56,202 nt of DNA from JANMEX01 sp031423755 (GCA_031423755.1 JANPGC010000030.1:1-56202), one strand, 5' to 3'. Shown: positions 7,973 through 17,071, numbered from the stretch's first letter. Numbers and translations are program-made. The notes: generated by a model from the letters alone, not told the origin.

Positions 7973-8797
7973 ATGCGATTTCTATTTCTTGGTGACATGG
8001 TTGGCCGTTCGGGCCGCACAGCGGTCTGGAAGCGGCTTCCGGGTCTGGTTTCCGACTATCGGCTCGATTTCGTCGTGGTCAACGGCGAGAACGCGGCAGG
8101 CGGGTTTGGCATTACCGAAGAGATTTTCCTCGAGACGATCAACTCCGGCGCAGATGTCGTTACCACCGGCAATCATGTCTGGGATCAGCGCGAGGCGCTG
8201 GAGTTCGCAACGCGGCACGAGCGGTTTATCCGCCCGGCCAACTATCCTGCCGGGACCGCCGGCAAGGGATCGGGCCTGTTCATGGCCAAAAACGGCGCGC
8301 GGGTGCTGGTGGCCAACATCATGGGCCGCGTGTTCATGCATCCGGAACTTGATGATCCATTTACCTGCGGGCGCTCGATCCTTGAGGCCTGCCCGCTCGG
8401 GGAACAGGCAGACGCCGTGATCTTTGATTTCCATGCGGAGGCAACATCCGAGAAAATGTGCTTCGGCCATTATGTCGATGGCCGCGCCTCTCTTGTTGTC
8501 GGAACCCACACGCATCAGCCGACGGCTGACCACCAGATCCTGACGAATGGCACCGGCTACATTACCGACAGCGGCATGTGCGGTGATTATGACTCTTCGC
8601 TCGGCATGGACAAGGAAGAGCCGCTCAACCGGTTCCTGTCGAAGGTGCCGAAAGGCCGGTTTGAAGCCGCGCAAGGCGAAGCGACCCTCTGCGGCGTCGG
8701 TCTCGAAATTTCCGACCGCACAGGCCTGTGCGAACGCATCGCGCCGCTCAGATTGGGGCCGAGGTTGGAAGAAACCGTGCCAGGCTGGTGGCGGTAA
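7973..8797 (+). CDS. YmdB-type metallophosphoesterase
   Basis: 274 residues matching the YmdB/TIGR00282 phosphoesterase family, which hydrolyses cyclic nucleotides (2',3'-cAMP and others) in the studied members. The metal ligands appear in the expected order: FLGDMVGRSGR at the N-terminus, VVNGENAAGGFG, TTGNHVWDQ, then FDFHAEATSEK and VVGTHTHQPTAD. Start ATG 7973, ten bases after the cyclo-ligase stop, so a two-gene operon is likely. No signal peptide, so it is cytoplasmic. Substrate not determinable from sequence. Confidence 0.9.
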   Translation: MRFLFLGDMVGRSGRTAVWKRLPGLVSDYRLDFVVVNGENAAGGFGITEEIFLETINSGADVVTTGNHVWDQREALEFATRHERFIRPANYPAGTAGKGSGLFMAKNGARVLVANIMGRVFMHPELDDPFTCGRSILEACPLGEQADAVIFDFHAEATSEKMCFGHYVDGRASLVVGTHTHQPTADHQILTNGTGYITDSGMCGDYDSSLGMDKEEPLNRFLSKVPKGRFEAAQGEATLCGVGLEISDRTGLCERIAPLRLGPRLEETVPGWWR

Positions 8798-9018
8798 GAC
8801 CGGCCAGAGGATCGGCAAAATTGTTCTGGGGCCGGTTGAATTGATGTTTTAAGACAATGTCTTGCTGTTGAGGCCTGATCGGCCAGTCTGGACCTGTGAA
8901 AGCCCGGGTTGGAGTTTACCAATCGTTTGATGACGGATCCCGTTCAGAAAACAGCCACACAGGTTGAATCCCGCCCCCGCACCCCCATATGCCCGTGAAC
9001 GCTTTACGGGGACCCCAA

Positions 9019-9768
9019 ATGGAAATGTTTGCTTTTCTTTCCGATCCGACTGCCTATGTCGCGCTGATCACTTTGATCGTCATGGAAGTCGTGCTCGGCA
9101 TCGACAATTTGATTTTCATTTCGATCCTCACCAACAAATTGCCGAAAGAGCAGCAGAAGCGGGCGCGTCGCATCGGCATTTCGGCGGCACTTTTGCTGCG
9201 GCTCGGGCTTTTGTCCACCATCGCTATCATCGTGACGCTGACCGAGCCGGTGTTCACAGTATTCAATCACGCCTTTTCATGGCGCGACATGATCCTGATT
9301 GCTGGCGGCCTGTTCCTTGTGTGGAAGGCAACCAAGGAAATCCATCACGCCACTGATCCGTCGCACCCGGAAGGCGATTTTGTCACTGAGACGGTGACCA
9401 TGTCGATGGGAACGGCGATTTTCCAGATCCTTTTGCTTGACCTTGTGTTCTCGATTGACTCGATCATCACCGCAGTCGGCATGACCGATGAGATCGGCAT
9501 CATGGTGATTGCGGTCGTGGTCGCCGTCGCCGTTATGATGCTCGCGGCGGAGCCCTTGTCGAAGTTCATCGAGGCCAATCCGACCATCGTGATGCTGGCG
9601 CTTGGGTTCCTTTTGATGATCGGCACGACGCTGATTGGCGAAGGGTTCGGCTTCCATATCGAAAAGGGTTACGTTTACGCAGCGATGGCGTTTTCGGCCT
9701 TCGTTGAGATACTCAACATGTTTTCCCGCAATCGTGCGGCCAAGAAGCGGGCGGCATTGAAACGGTAA
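9019..9768 (+). CDS. TerC family integral membrane protein
   Basis: A 249-residue membrane protein with about seven hydrophobic helices. The two TerC signature helices with buried acidic residues are present: MEVVLGIDNLIFISI near residue 20 and LLLDLVFSIDSIITAVGMT near residue 145. TerC/Alx proteins are linked to metal ion export, notably Mn, during secretion of metalloproteins. I start at ATG 9019 with GGGGA at a fitting distance; ATG 8989 would add ten residues. A small hairpin (8992-9010) sits just before this ribosome site. The rest of the 220-base upstream gap shows nothing, and I find no yybP-ykoY riboswitch core. Confidence 0.9.
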   Translation: MEMFAFLSDPTAYVALITLIVMEVVLGIDNLIFISILTNKLPKEQQKRARRIGISAALLLRLGLLSTIAIIVTLTEPVFTVFNHAFSWRDMILIAGGLFLVWKATKEIHHATDPSHPEGDFVTETVTMSMGTAIFQILLLDLVFSIDSIITAVGMTDEIGIMVIAVVVAVAVMMLAAEPLSKFIEANPTIVMLALGFLLMIGTTLIGEGFGFHIEKGYVYAAMAFSAFVEILNMFSRNRAAKKRAALKR

Positions 9769-10977
9769 TCAGTTCGGTGGCGCTTGTTCCGTTGGCGCAA
9801 GGATGAAGGCGTTTGCCAGGATCAGCAGGATGAGTGCGAGCAGCGCAAACCCTGCGCCTGCATAGAACGTCAGCGCCGCGCCTTGCCTGTCCCACAGGTA
9901 ACCAGCGAGCGGGCTGGCCGTGAGAAGCGCGAGACCGGTGACAAGATTGTAGAGGCCGAACGCCGTGCCGCGCAGCGCCCTCGGAGCGTGATCTGCGACA
10001 AGAGTGGACAGCGTGCCTTGGGTTAGACCCATGTGGAGGCCCCAGAGCACGATGCCGCCGGTGACGCCCGCCAGCGTTGTTGCGCTGGCAAGCACAATGT
10101 CGGCGAAGACCAGAACAATCATGCCGACAGAGAGCAAGCCTGTGCGCCCGAAGCGGTCGGACAACACGCCTGCCGGATATGAGGCAAGGGCATAGGTGAT
10201 GTTCATGACAACCAGCACCATCGGTATCCACATCAGTGAGAGGCCGGATTGCTGGGCTTTGAGAATGAGGAAGGCTTCGGAAAAGCGTGCGAGGGTGAAG
10301 AGCGCCGCGATGGCCATGACGAGCCAGAAGCTGGAACCCATCGCCTTCATCGCTTGGCCGGACAAGGGCCAGACCTGCCCTTTGGCACGGGGCACATCGG
10401 CTGGTTCCTTGACCCCAAAGATCAGAACTGCAACGGCAACACAGGCTGGAATCACGGCGAGCCAGAAGACGAGTTTGAAATTATTCGCCGACTGCCACAT
10501 CAGCGCAATGGCAATGACCGGGCCAAGAAATGCGCCCACCGTGTCGAGCGATTGGCGAAGACCGAATGCTGCGCCGCGCATTTCTTTAGGGGCAATATCG
10601 GCGACCAGCGCGTCGCGCGGCGCGCCGCGGATGCCTTTGCCGATGCGGTCAATAAAGCGGGCAGCAGTGATCCAGCCAATTGTTGATGCAAGGGGAAAGA
10701 TCGGCTTGGTGAAGGCGGCAAGCGAATAGCCGATGACAGCGAGGAGCTTTCGCTTGCCGAACCAGTCGGAAATCACGCCGGAAAAGAGTTTGGTGATGGA
10801 AGCGGTGGCTTCGGCGATGCCTTCGATCAATCCGACCGACATCATCGAAGCGCCAAGAACTGTGGTGAGATAGACCGGCAGCAGCGCATGGATCATCTCG
10901 GACGAGATGTCCATGAACATCGACACAAAGCCAATGGCCCAGATGGCGCGGGGAAGGGCGGGGCGGGATGGGGACAT
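9769..10977 (-). CDS. MFS transporter
   Basis: A 402-residue carrier with about 12 hydrophobic helices. The MFS loop motif appears between helices 2 and 3 (VISDWFGKRKLL) and its weaker repeat in the second half (VLSDRFGRTGLL). The segment FIDRIGKGIRGAPRDALVAD is typical of a group of uncharacterised bacterial MFS proteins. Start at the ATG at 10977, with AGGAAA upstream. Its stop codon touches the TerC stop codon with no base between, so the two convergent genes share no room for a terminator. Substrate unknown. Confidence 0.85.
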   Translation of the reverse strand: MSPSRPALPRAIWAIGFVSMFMDISSEMIHALLPVYLTTVLGASMMSVGLIEGIAEATASITKLFSGVISDWFGKRKLLAVIGYSLAAFTKPIFPLASTIGWITAARFIDRIGKGIRGAPRDALVADIAPKEMRGAAFGLRQSLDTVGAFLGPVIAIALMWQSANNFKLVFWLAVIPACVAVAVLIFGVKEPADVPRAKGQVWPLSGQAMKAMGSSFWLVMAIAALFTLARFSEAFLILKAQQSGLSLMWIPMVLVVMNITYALASYPAGVLSDRFGRTGLLSVGMIVLVFADIVLASATTLAGVTGGIVLWGLHMGLTQGTLSTLVADHAPRALRGTAFGLYNLVTGLALLTASPLAGYLWDRQGAALTFYAGAGFALLALILLILANAFILAPTEQAPPN

Positions 10978-11129
10978 GCTGATTTCCTGACGGGGCAACC
11001 CGTGATGCGCCTGTGTGTGTTCGAGTTCAAGCCAAATGCCGCCGACCCGCCCACATCGCGCGACGGTTCAATCTTGACGCCGCCTGATTTCACGCCACAA
11101 TCGGCGGCAAAACCAGAAGAGGCGACGCC

Positions 11130-11561
11130 ATGAGAGCCATGATCTTCAAACTCGCAGCCACTTTGATTTTTGCGGGAGCATCGCAAACAGTCTTTGCAGC
11201 CAATCAATCATTTGGCCCAAACGCCAATGGCGGCACAGAATTCATGATGCCATCCGGCAATGTCGCGTGCATTTATATCCCCGCAGGCGGCACGGATGTC
11301 TATGAGCCCGCAGATGGCGGGCCGGAACTGCAATGCGACCGGGTTGAGCCGACCTATCTGCGGTTCTTTCTCGGCAAATCCGGCAAGGCCAAGGTCAATG
11401 AAAACGTCGGCGACGCTTCCTGTTGCAGCGGGCCAGCTTTCCAATATGGAAACACCACGAAGCTGGGACCATTCGTCTGCAAATCTGCGACAACCGGGCT
11501 CACCTGCACACGCGACGGGCATGGGTTTCTGATATCACGCAAAAAGACCAAGGCGTGGTGA
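11130..11561 (+). CDS. Secreted cysteine-containing protein (DUF6636-like), first of pair
   Basis: A 143-residue protein with a signal peptide (MRAMIFKLAATLIFAGASQTVFA). The mature domain carries FMMPSGNVACIYIP, a GPELQCDR segment, ASCCSG, FVCKSATTGLTCTRDGHGF and a final SR motif. The 'PSGNxxC ... GLxC ... HGF' pattern resembles small secreted domains of the DUF6636 kind; I am unsure of the family name. Six or more cysteines suggest disulphides in the periplasm. The next gene encodes a paralogue with the same motifs and overlaps this stop by four bases. No function is known to me. Confidence 0.7.
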   Translation: MRAMIFKLAATLIFAGASQTVFAANQSFGPNANGGTEFMMPSGNVACIYIPAGGTDVYEPADGGPELQCDRVEPTYLRFFLGKSGKAKVNENVGDASCCSGPAFQYGNTTKLGPFVCKSATTGLTCTRDGHGFLISRKKTKAW

Positions 11562-11998
11562 ACGGCTTGCAGGCGCGGTTTTTGGTCAGCTTGGTCGTAG
11601 GTCTGCGGCTTTGCCTCGGCAGCGCCTCGGCGCTGACGCTCAGCTTTCCTTCCAGCCAAGACGGCGTTGTGCAATTCGTCACGCCATCGGGCAACATTGG
11701 CTGCACCTATGTTCCGTTTGATGGAGCGGGCGGCATAGACACGGGCGTCAACGGGCCGGAATTGCATTGCTACCGCTTGTCCGGAAAGTTTGACGCGGTC
11801 AGCCTTGGACCAGTCAAGAAGGCGCTGAAACTGTTGGTCGAGGGCAGGCTCGCCTGCTGCAAGACGCGCAACGTGCTCGCGTTCGGCAACACCTGGAAGA
11901 CCGGCGGCTACGCTTGCACCTCTGATCGGACCGGCCTAGCGTGTCGGCGCGGCAAGCATGGGTTTGCGATATCGGCGAGTTCGATCACGCGCTACTGA
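11558..11998 (+). CDS. Secreted cysteine-containing protein (DUF6636-like), second of pair
   Basis: A paralogue of the preceding gene. GTG 11558 overlaps the upstream TGA (GTGA), giving 146 residues; no ATG is placed suitably in this frame. A hydrophobic leader (FLVSLVVGLRLCLGSASA) is followed by FVTPSGNIGCTYVP, GPELHCYR, ACCKTRN, YACTSDRTGLACRRGKHGF, the same order of motifs as its neighbour. The two are clearly diverged copies of one domain, translated together. Probably periplasmic and disulphide-bonded. Function unknown. Confidence 0.7.
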   Translation: MNGLQARFLVSLVVGLRLCLGSASALTLSFPSSQDGVVQFVTPSGNIGCTYVPFDGAGGIDTGVNGPELHCYRLSGKFDAVSLGPVKKALKLLVEGRLACCKTRNVLAFGNTWKTGGYACTSDRTGLACRRGKHGFAISASSITRY

Positions 11999-12081
11999 AC
12001 GATCTTCGCCATGGCTGGACGCAATCGGGCAATTTGCCTATAAGCCGCCATCATCGCAAAGAAGACCTTTCAGGAGCAGCC

Positions 12082-12831
12082 ATGGCTGGCCATTCACAAT
12101 TCAAGAACATCATGCACCGCAAGGGCCGCCAGGACGCGGTGCGCTCGAAAATGTTTTCCAAGCTTGGCCGCGAACTGACCGTGGCGGCCAAGATGGGCGC
12201 ACCGGACCCGGACATGAACCCGCGCCTTCGCTTGGCCATTCAGGCAGCGAAAGCCGTGTCGATGCCAAAGGACAATATTGCCCGCGCCATCAACAAGGCT
12301 GTCGGCGGCGACACCGAGAATTACGATGAAGTGCGCTATGAGGGCTACGGTCCGGGCGGTGTCGCCCTCATCGTTGAGGCGCTGACCGACAATCGCAACC
12401 GCACAGCGTCAAACGTCCGCGCCGCCTTTACCAAGGCTGGCGGGGCACTGGGCGAAACGGGTTCCGTGGCGTTCATGTGGGATCGAGTCGGCGAGATTTA
12501 CTATCCGGCATCCGCAGGCTCTGCTGACAAGGTCATGGACGCAGCCATCGAGGCGGGCGCAGACGATGTGTCCTCCGACGAGGAGGGCCACACGATCCTT
12601 TGCGCATTCGAGAATTTGAACGAGGTTTCCAAGGCGCTTGAAACGTCACTCGGCGAGGCGGAAAGCGCCAAGATCATCTGGAAGCCGCAGAACAACATTC
12701 CGGTTGATGAAGACCGCGCACAATCGCTGATGAGACTGGTCGGCAATCTTGAGGACGACGACGACGTGCAGAGCGTCTACGCCAATTTCGAGGTGGACGA
12801 TGAGACGATGGCGCGGCTTTCGGCTGCATAG
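12082..12831 (+). CDS. yebC: YebC/PmpR family protein
   Basis: 249 residues starting MAGHSQFKNIMHRKGRQD, the hallmark N-terminus of the YebC/TACO1 family. Further landmarks are SMPKDNIARAI and YEGYGPGGVALIVEALTDN. Members bind DNA as regulators in some bacteria, and recent work links YebC to translation through difficult (proline-rich) stretches. ATG 12082 has CAGGAG upstream. In many proteobacteria yebC lies just before ruvC; here ruvC is about 21 kb away. nudK starts seven bases downstream. Confidence 0.95.
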   Translation: MAGHSQFKNIMHRKGRQDAVRSKMFSKLGRELTVAAKMGAPDPDMNPRLRLAIQAAKAVSMPKDNIARAINKAVGGDTENYDEVRYEGYGPGGVALIVEALTDNRNRTASNVRAAFTKAGGALGETGSVAFMWDRVGEIYYPASAGSADKVMDAAIEAGADDVSSDEEGHTILCAFENLNEVSKALETSLGEAESAKIIWKPQNNIPVDEDRAQSLMRLVGNLEDDDDVQSVYANFEVDDETMARLSAA

Positions 12832-12837
12832 TCCGGT

Positions 12838-13416
12838 ATGGCCAAGGCAGAAATCCGCAATTTGAAGTCCACCATCCTGTCAAATGAGTGGGCGACGCTG
12901 ACGCGGCATGAGTTTGAGCTGAAGCGCCGCGACGGAGTTTGGGAACGCCAGATCCGCCAGAGTTATGACCGCGGTCACGCGGCGGTGATCCTGCCGTTTG
13001 ATCCGGTGCGCAAGACGGTGCTTCTGGTCAAGCAGTTCCGTCTGCCGGTGCATCTTGAAGGCGACGACAGCCTGCTGATTGAAGCCTGTGCCGGTTTGCT
13101 GGAGGGCGATGATCCGGAGACCTGCATCCGCAAGGAAGCCGAAGAGGAACTCGGCTATCGGCTGGGCGCGGTGCGGAAGGTCTATGACATTTACATGAGC
13201 CCCGGCTCGGTGACCGAGCGGCTGTCGTTCTTCACGGCGGCATATTCGCCTTCTGACCGAATCTCAGATGGCGGCGGCAATGCCCATGAGGGCGAAGATA
13301 TTGAGGTCATCGAGATGCTGTTGACCGAGGCTTTGGCAATGGTGCGCAATGGCGGGATTGTGGATGCCAAGACCGTGATGCTGATCCAGCAGGCGGTGAT
13401 TGAGGGGCTTGTTTGA
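12838..13416 (+). CDS. NudK-type Nudix hydrolase (GDP-mannose/ADP-ribose pyrophosphatase family)
   Basis: 192 residues. The Nudix helix reads AGLLEGDDPETCIRKEAEEE and continues LGY; it departs from the textbook box (Lys for Arg, Asp for the first Glu) exactly as NudK proteins do, with the preceding Cys-Ala also shared. The KEAEEELG metal-binding glutamates are intact, so it should be active on a nucleoside diphosphate sugar. The substrate (GDP-mannose as in E. coli NudK, or ADP-ribose) cannot be fixed from sequence. Likely co-transcribed with yebC; ends near a two-way terminator at 13441. Confidence 0.87.
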   Translation: MAKAEIRNLKSTILSNEWATLTRHEFELKRRDGVWERQIRQSYDRGHAAVILPFDPVRKTVLLVKQFRLPVHLEGDDSLLIEACAGLLEGDDPETCIRKEAEEELGYRLGAVRKVYDIYMSPGSVTERLSFFTAAYSPSDRISDGGGNAHEGEDIEVIEMLLTEALAMVRNGGIVDAKTVMLIQQAVIEGLV

Positions 13417-13438
13417 CGCTTCTCGTACGACTGCAATA

Positions 13439-13466
13439 AAAAACCCCGGACCTTGCGGACCGGGGT
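13439..13466. terminator. Bidirectional terminator between nudK and rpmE
   Basis: AACCCCGG (13441-13448) pairs perfectly with CCGGGGTT (13459-13466). On the minus strand the stem runs into a T-rich stretch, a good terminator for rpmE; on the plus strand it is followed by TCCTTATT and may serve nudK. Confidence 0.8.
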
Positions 13467-13490
13467 TCCTTATTCAGCAATGCTGAAAAA

Positions 13491-13712
13491 TCAAACGCTG
13501 AGACCAGCAAACTTGTTCTTGAACTTCGATACGCGACCGCCGCGGTCGAGAAGGTGCTGGTTGCCGCCGGTCCAGGCCGGGTGTGTCGACGGGTCGATAT
13601 CGAGGTTCATTGTGTCACCCTCTTTGCCCCACGTGGAGCGGGTGAAATATTCGGTGCCATCGGTCATGACGACCTTGATGGTGTGGTAGTCGGGATGAAT
13701 CTTCGCCTTCAT
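13491..13712 (-). CDS. rpmE: 50S ribosomal protein L31, zinc-independent form
   Basis: A 73-residue protein starting MKAKIHPDYHTIKVVMTDG, with the L31 core GKEGDTMNLDIDPSTHPAWT and the end RVSKFKNKFAGL. The four zinc-binding cysteines of classical L31 are absent. The start at 13712 was chosen because L31 always begins at this motif; the frame is open for 36 codons upstream but nothing there resembles L31. Single gene with its own terminator at 13441. Confidence 0.95.
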   Translation of the reverse strand: MKAKIHPDYHTIKVVMTDGTEYFTRSTWGKEGDTMNLDIDPSTHPAWTGGNQHLLDRGGRVSKFKNKFAGLSV

Positions 13713-13908
13713 GGCATGGTTCCTGTCGTTTCGACGTTTGTAGGAGGCCGCGGGGGCCTTTAACGTCACAAATTGGCTTGAACATTTGACGCCGGAAGGT
13801 ATTTCACAACGCGGCTTCAAAAAGGGTCGGCGAGCCTATACATCAGCGACCAATCGATAACAAGTGCGGACTGGCGAGAATCCAGACGGCGCAATCTCCG
13901 GAGTCCGC

Positions 13909-15723
13909 ATGGCCGAACTTTCACCGTCTGAAGCTGCGGATATCGAAAAGAAGCGGCGTTCCCTCAAGCCGCTGTCCAAGCTGCTGCCTTATCTTGGCCG
14001 CTACAAGGGGCAGGTTGCCGCTGCCATATTTTTCCTCACGCTCGCGGCGTGCACGACACTGGTGCTGCCGACGGCGGTGCGGCGGATGATCGACAAGGGG
14101 TTCTCGGCTTCGGACAGTGCGTTCATCAACAGCTATTTCGCCATGCTGGTTGTGATCGCGGCTGTCTTGGCGCTGGCCTCGGCGGCGCGCTATTACTTTG
14201 TCATCAATCTGGGCGAGCGGATTGTTGCCGACATCCGCCGCGATGTGTTTGCGCATGTGACGACGCTGTCGCCGGCGTTTTTCGACCGGTCGCAATCGGG
14301 CGAGATTGTCTCGCGGTTGTCGGCGGACACGACACAGATCAAGTCTGCTGTTGGGGCTTCCGCCTCGATGGCGCTGCGCAACGCCATTTTGGGCGTTGGC
14401 GCATTGGGCATGATGGTGGTGACCAGCCCGAAGCTTGCCAGCCTCGTGATTGGCGCGATTCCGCTGGTGGTGCTGCCGATCGTGGCGTTCGGGCGCAACG
14501 TTCGCAAGCGCTCGCGCGCGGCGCAGGACATGCTGGCCGGGGCGACTGCCTATGCATCCGAGTCGATTGGCGCGGTGCGGACTTTGCAGGCCTTCACCAA
14601 TGAAAGTCTGGTGACAAATCGTTTCGCGACGGCCGTGGACTTTGCTTTTGATGCGGCCAAGGCCTCGACCAAGGCGCGGGCGTTTTTGACCTTCTTTGCG
14701 ATTTTCATGATCTTCGGCAGCGTCGTGGCTGTGCTGTGGTTTGGCGCGCAGAGCGTGATGGCCGGGACGATGACGGCGGGAACGCTCGGGCAGTTCCTCT
14801 TGTATTCGGTGTTTGCCGCAGGGGCTCTCGCGGCGCTGTCGGAAGTGTGGGGCGAACTCAGCCAAGCCTCGGGCGCGACCGAGCGGCTGGTGGAGATTTT
14901 GAACGAGGTGCCGGATGTTTCCATGCCCGCCAATCCGGTGGCTTTGCCCGTTCCAGCCAAGGGGACGGTGCGGTTTGAGGATGTTGATTTTGCCTATCCG
15001 GGACGACTGGACACGGCAGTGGCGAAGGGGCTCTCCTTCTCGGTGAAAGCGGGCGAGACGGTGGCGATTGTTGGTCCATCCGGCGCGGGCAAGAGCACGG
15101 TGTTTTCGTTGTTGACGCGGTTTTATGATCCGCAGGCCGGGCGCGTTCTGGTCGATGATGTTGATGTCAAGACTGCTGATCCGGTGGCTGTACGCCAGCG
15201 CATTGCCGTGGTGCCGCAGGACGTGACCATTTTTGCCGCAAGCGCGGCGGACAACATCGGCTTTGGCAAGCCGGGCTCGAGCGATGCGGTGATCAGGGAC
15301 GCGGCCAAGGCAGCTTCGGCGGATGTGTTTATCGAAGCATTGCAGAATGGCTATGCGACCGAACTTGGCGAGCGTGGCATCACGCTTTCCGGCGGCCAGC
15401 GGCAGCGGATCGCGATTGCCCGCGCCGTGCTGAAGGATGCGCCGATCCTGCTTCTGGACGAGGCGACTTCGGCGCTCGACGCGGAGAGCGAAACGGCGGT
15501 GCAGGCGGCGCTGGAGCGGCTCATGAAGGGGCGCACGACGCTGATCATCGCGCACCGGCTGGCGACCATTCTCAAGGCCGACCGCATTCTTGTGATGGAC
15601 AAGGGGCGGATTGTCGAAGAGGGCACGCACAAGTCGCTGGTGCGCACGGGCGGCGTCTACGCGCGCCTCGCCAAGCTTCAGTTTGATGCTGGCGTGACGG
15701 CGATGGAGACGGCGGCGGAGTAA
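13909..15723 (+). CDS. ABC transporter, fused permease and ATPase (ABCB/MsbA-type exporter)
   Basis: A 604-residue half-transporter. The N-terminal membrane domain has about six helices (residues 30-320), and the C-terminal ATPase has every motif: Walker A GPSGAGKST at residue 389, Q-loop VPQDVTIF, signature LSGGQRQRIAIARA, Walker B ILLLDEATSALDAE and switch IIAHRLAT. It should work as a homodimer and export lipid, drug or peptide; the substrate is unknown. ATG 13909 was chosen over an in-frame start at 13864, which adds residues unlike this family. It stands alone; the next gene is convergent. Confidence 0.93.
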   Translation: MAELSPSEAADIEKKRRSLKPLSKLLPYLGRYKGQVAAAIFFLTLAACTTLVLPTAVRRMIDKGFSASDSAFINSYFAMLVVIAAVLALASAARYYFVINLGERIVADIRRDVFAHVTTLSPAFFDRSQSGEIVSRLSADTTQIKSAVGASASMALRNAILGVGALGMMVVTSPKLASLVIGAIPLVVLPIVAFGRNVRKRSRAAQDMLAGATAYASESIGAVRTLQAFTNESLVTNRFATAVDFAFDAAKASTKARAFLTFFAIFMIFGSVVAVLWFGAQSVMAGTMTAGTLGQFLLYSVFAAGALAALSEVWGELSQASGATERLVEILNEVPDVSMPANPVALPVPAKGTVRFEDVDFAYPGRLDTAVAKGLSFSVKAGETVAIVGPSGAGKSTVFSLLTRFYDPQAGRVLVDDVDVKTADPVAVRQRIAVVPQDVTIFAASAADNIGFGKPGSSDAVIRDAAKAASADVFIEALQNGYATELGERGITLSGGQRQRIAIARAVLKDAPILLLDEATSALDAESETAVQAALERLMKGRTTLIIAHRLATILKADRILVMDKGRIVEEGTHKSLVRTGGVYARLAKLQFDAGVTAMETAAE

Positions 15724-15736
15724 AGCGACGTGCATC

Positions 15737-17071
15737 TCAAACCCCCGCCAGTTTCAGCACAGCATCGTCGAACGCCGGCCAGCCCATCCGTTTGCGCAGG
15801 GCTTTGAGCGCTGCCCTGTAGGCATCCGCATCGGCGTAGTGGACATGCCGGTGGGAGGCGATGAGCTTGATGCCGCCGGAAATGTCCGGGTGTTCGGACT
15901 GGACGATCTGGCGCAGGAGGCGGTACTTTTCCGGTGAAGAGGATTCCATGCTCATGGCGCGCGCGATGATGTCGGCCATTTCGTCAAACTGCTTGTAGGC
16001 GCCGCCGTTGACCTCGAGAAATCCGGCGACAAACAGGGCGGGGTCTTTGGGCGACAGCATGTTCAAAAAGAGTTCCGGCCGTTCGCCTGTCCAGTCAAAC
16101 GCTGACCGCTCGACGAACGGGATCGGCCATGAATAGCCGGTGGCGCAGATGACGACGTCAATCTTTTCGCGGCTGCCGTCCTTGAACAGCACATCATTGC
16201 CGTCGAGATGCTGCACATCCGGCTTCACGTGGATATCGCCGTGGCGCAGATGATGCAGGATCTGGTCGTTCAGAATCGGGTGGGATTCGAGCAGCCTGTG
16301 ATCAGGTTTTGGCAGGCCAAGCCGGGTGATGTCGCCGGTCAATAGCCGGAGCAGAATGCCGAATACGCGCTGGGTCAGCCATAGCGGCAAGTGCGGGCCC
16401 TCGGCGGCAAACACGTCGGCCGGTTTGCCGAATATATGCTTGGGGATGAAGTGATAGCCGCGCCGCAGCGAGATGAATGTACGCTCTGCGGTGCGCGCCA
16501 CATCGCAGGCGATGTCACAGCCGGAATTTCCCGCCCCGATTATCAGCACGGACTTGCCCTTCAGATCGTCGGCGCGCTTGTAGTCAACCGAGTGGATCAA
16601 CTTGCCTGCATAGTCGCCGGGAATGTCCGGCAGGTTCGGCTTCCAGTTTGTGCCGATGGCGGCGACGAGATGTGAGAACTCTTCGCTGGTTCCGTTGCCG
16701 AATTGCAGCGTCCAGCCATCGGTTTCGCGCTTCGCCTTTTCAACAGGTGTGTTGAAGCGAATGTCCGGCATCAGTCCTGCGTCCCGGGCGAAGGCGCGGA
16801 TGTAGGCGAGGAGCTGGCGGTTCGACGGGTAGTCCGGATAGTCGTCCGGCATCGGGTAACCGGCAAAATGCGACATGGTTTTGGACGAGATGAAATGGGC
16901 GCTTTCATACATCGGCGTGCCGGGATTGGTGATGTCCCAAATGCCGCCGACATCACGGTGCCGCTCGAAAACGCTGAATGAAATGCCTTGGCGCTTCAAG
17001 GCGCGGGCGGTGGAAAGGCCTGCCGGTCCTGCGCCGACGATGGCGACATTGATGTTGGAATTGCCGCTCAT
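15737..17071 (-). CDS. Flavin-containing monooxygenase (FMO-like)
   Basis: 444 residues. The FAD-binding GAGPAGLS lies near the N-terminus, followed by the FMO-type stretch YESAHFISSKTMSHF, a second dinucleotide motif IIGAGNSGCDIA for NADPH, and the CATGYSWP motif close to the C-terminal third. These fit class B monooxygenases that oxygenate N or S centres or ketones. The ATG at 17071 overlaps the stop of the upstream dehydrogenase gene by four bases, so the two flavoproteins are made together, perhaps for successive steps on one compound. Substrate unknown. Confidence 0.88.
   Translation of the reverse strand: MSGNSNINVAIVGAGPAGLSTARALKRQGISFSVFERHRDVGGIWDITNPGTPMYESAHFISSKTMSHFAGYPMPDDYPDYPSNRQLLAYIRAFARDAGLMPDIRFNTPVEKAKRETDGWTLQFGNGTSEEFSHLVAAIGTNWKPNLPDIPGDYAGKLIHSVDYKRADDLKGKSVLIIGAGNSGCDIACDVARTAERTFISLRRGYHFIPKHIFGKPADVFAAEGPHLPLWLTQRVFGILLRLLTGDITRLGLPKPDHRLLESHPILNDQILHHLRHGDIHVKPDVQHLDGNDVLFKDGSREKIDVVICATGYSWPIPFVERSAFDWTGERPELFLNMLSPKDPALFVAGFLEVNGGAYKQFDEMADIIARAMSMESSSPEKYRLLRQIVQSEHPDISGGIKLIASHRHVHYADADAYRAALKALRKRMGWPAFDDAVLKLAGV

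Noticed and set aside
8798..9018. yybP-ykoY manganese riboswitch before terC
   Set aside because: The family is often linked to TerC genes, but I find none of the conserved loop sequences here, only a small hairpin before the ribosome site.
13921..15735. A 604-codon open frame on the minus strand
   Set aside because: It lies wholly opposite the ABC exporter gene, which has every family motif. The minus-strand product is Arg/His-rich and low in recognisable structure, as expected from reversed GC-rich codons.
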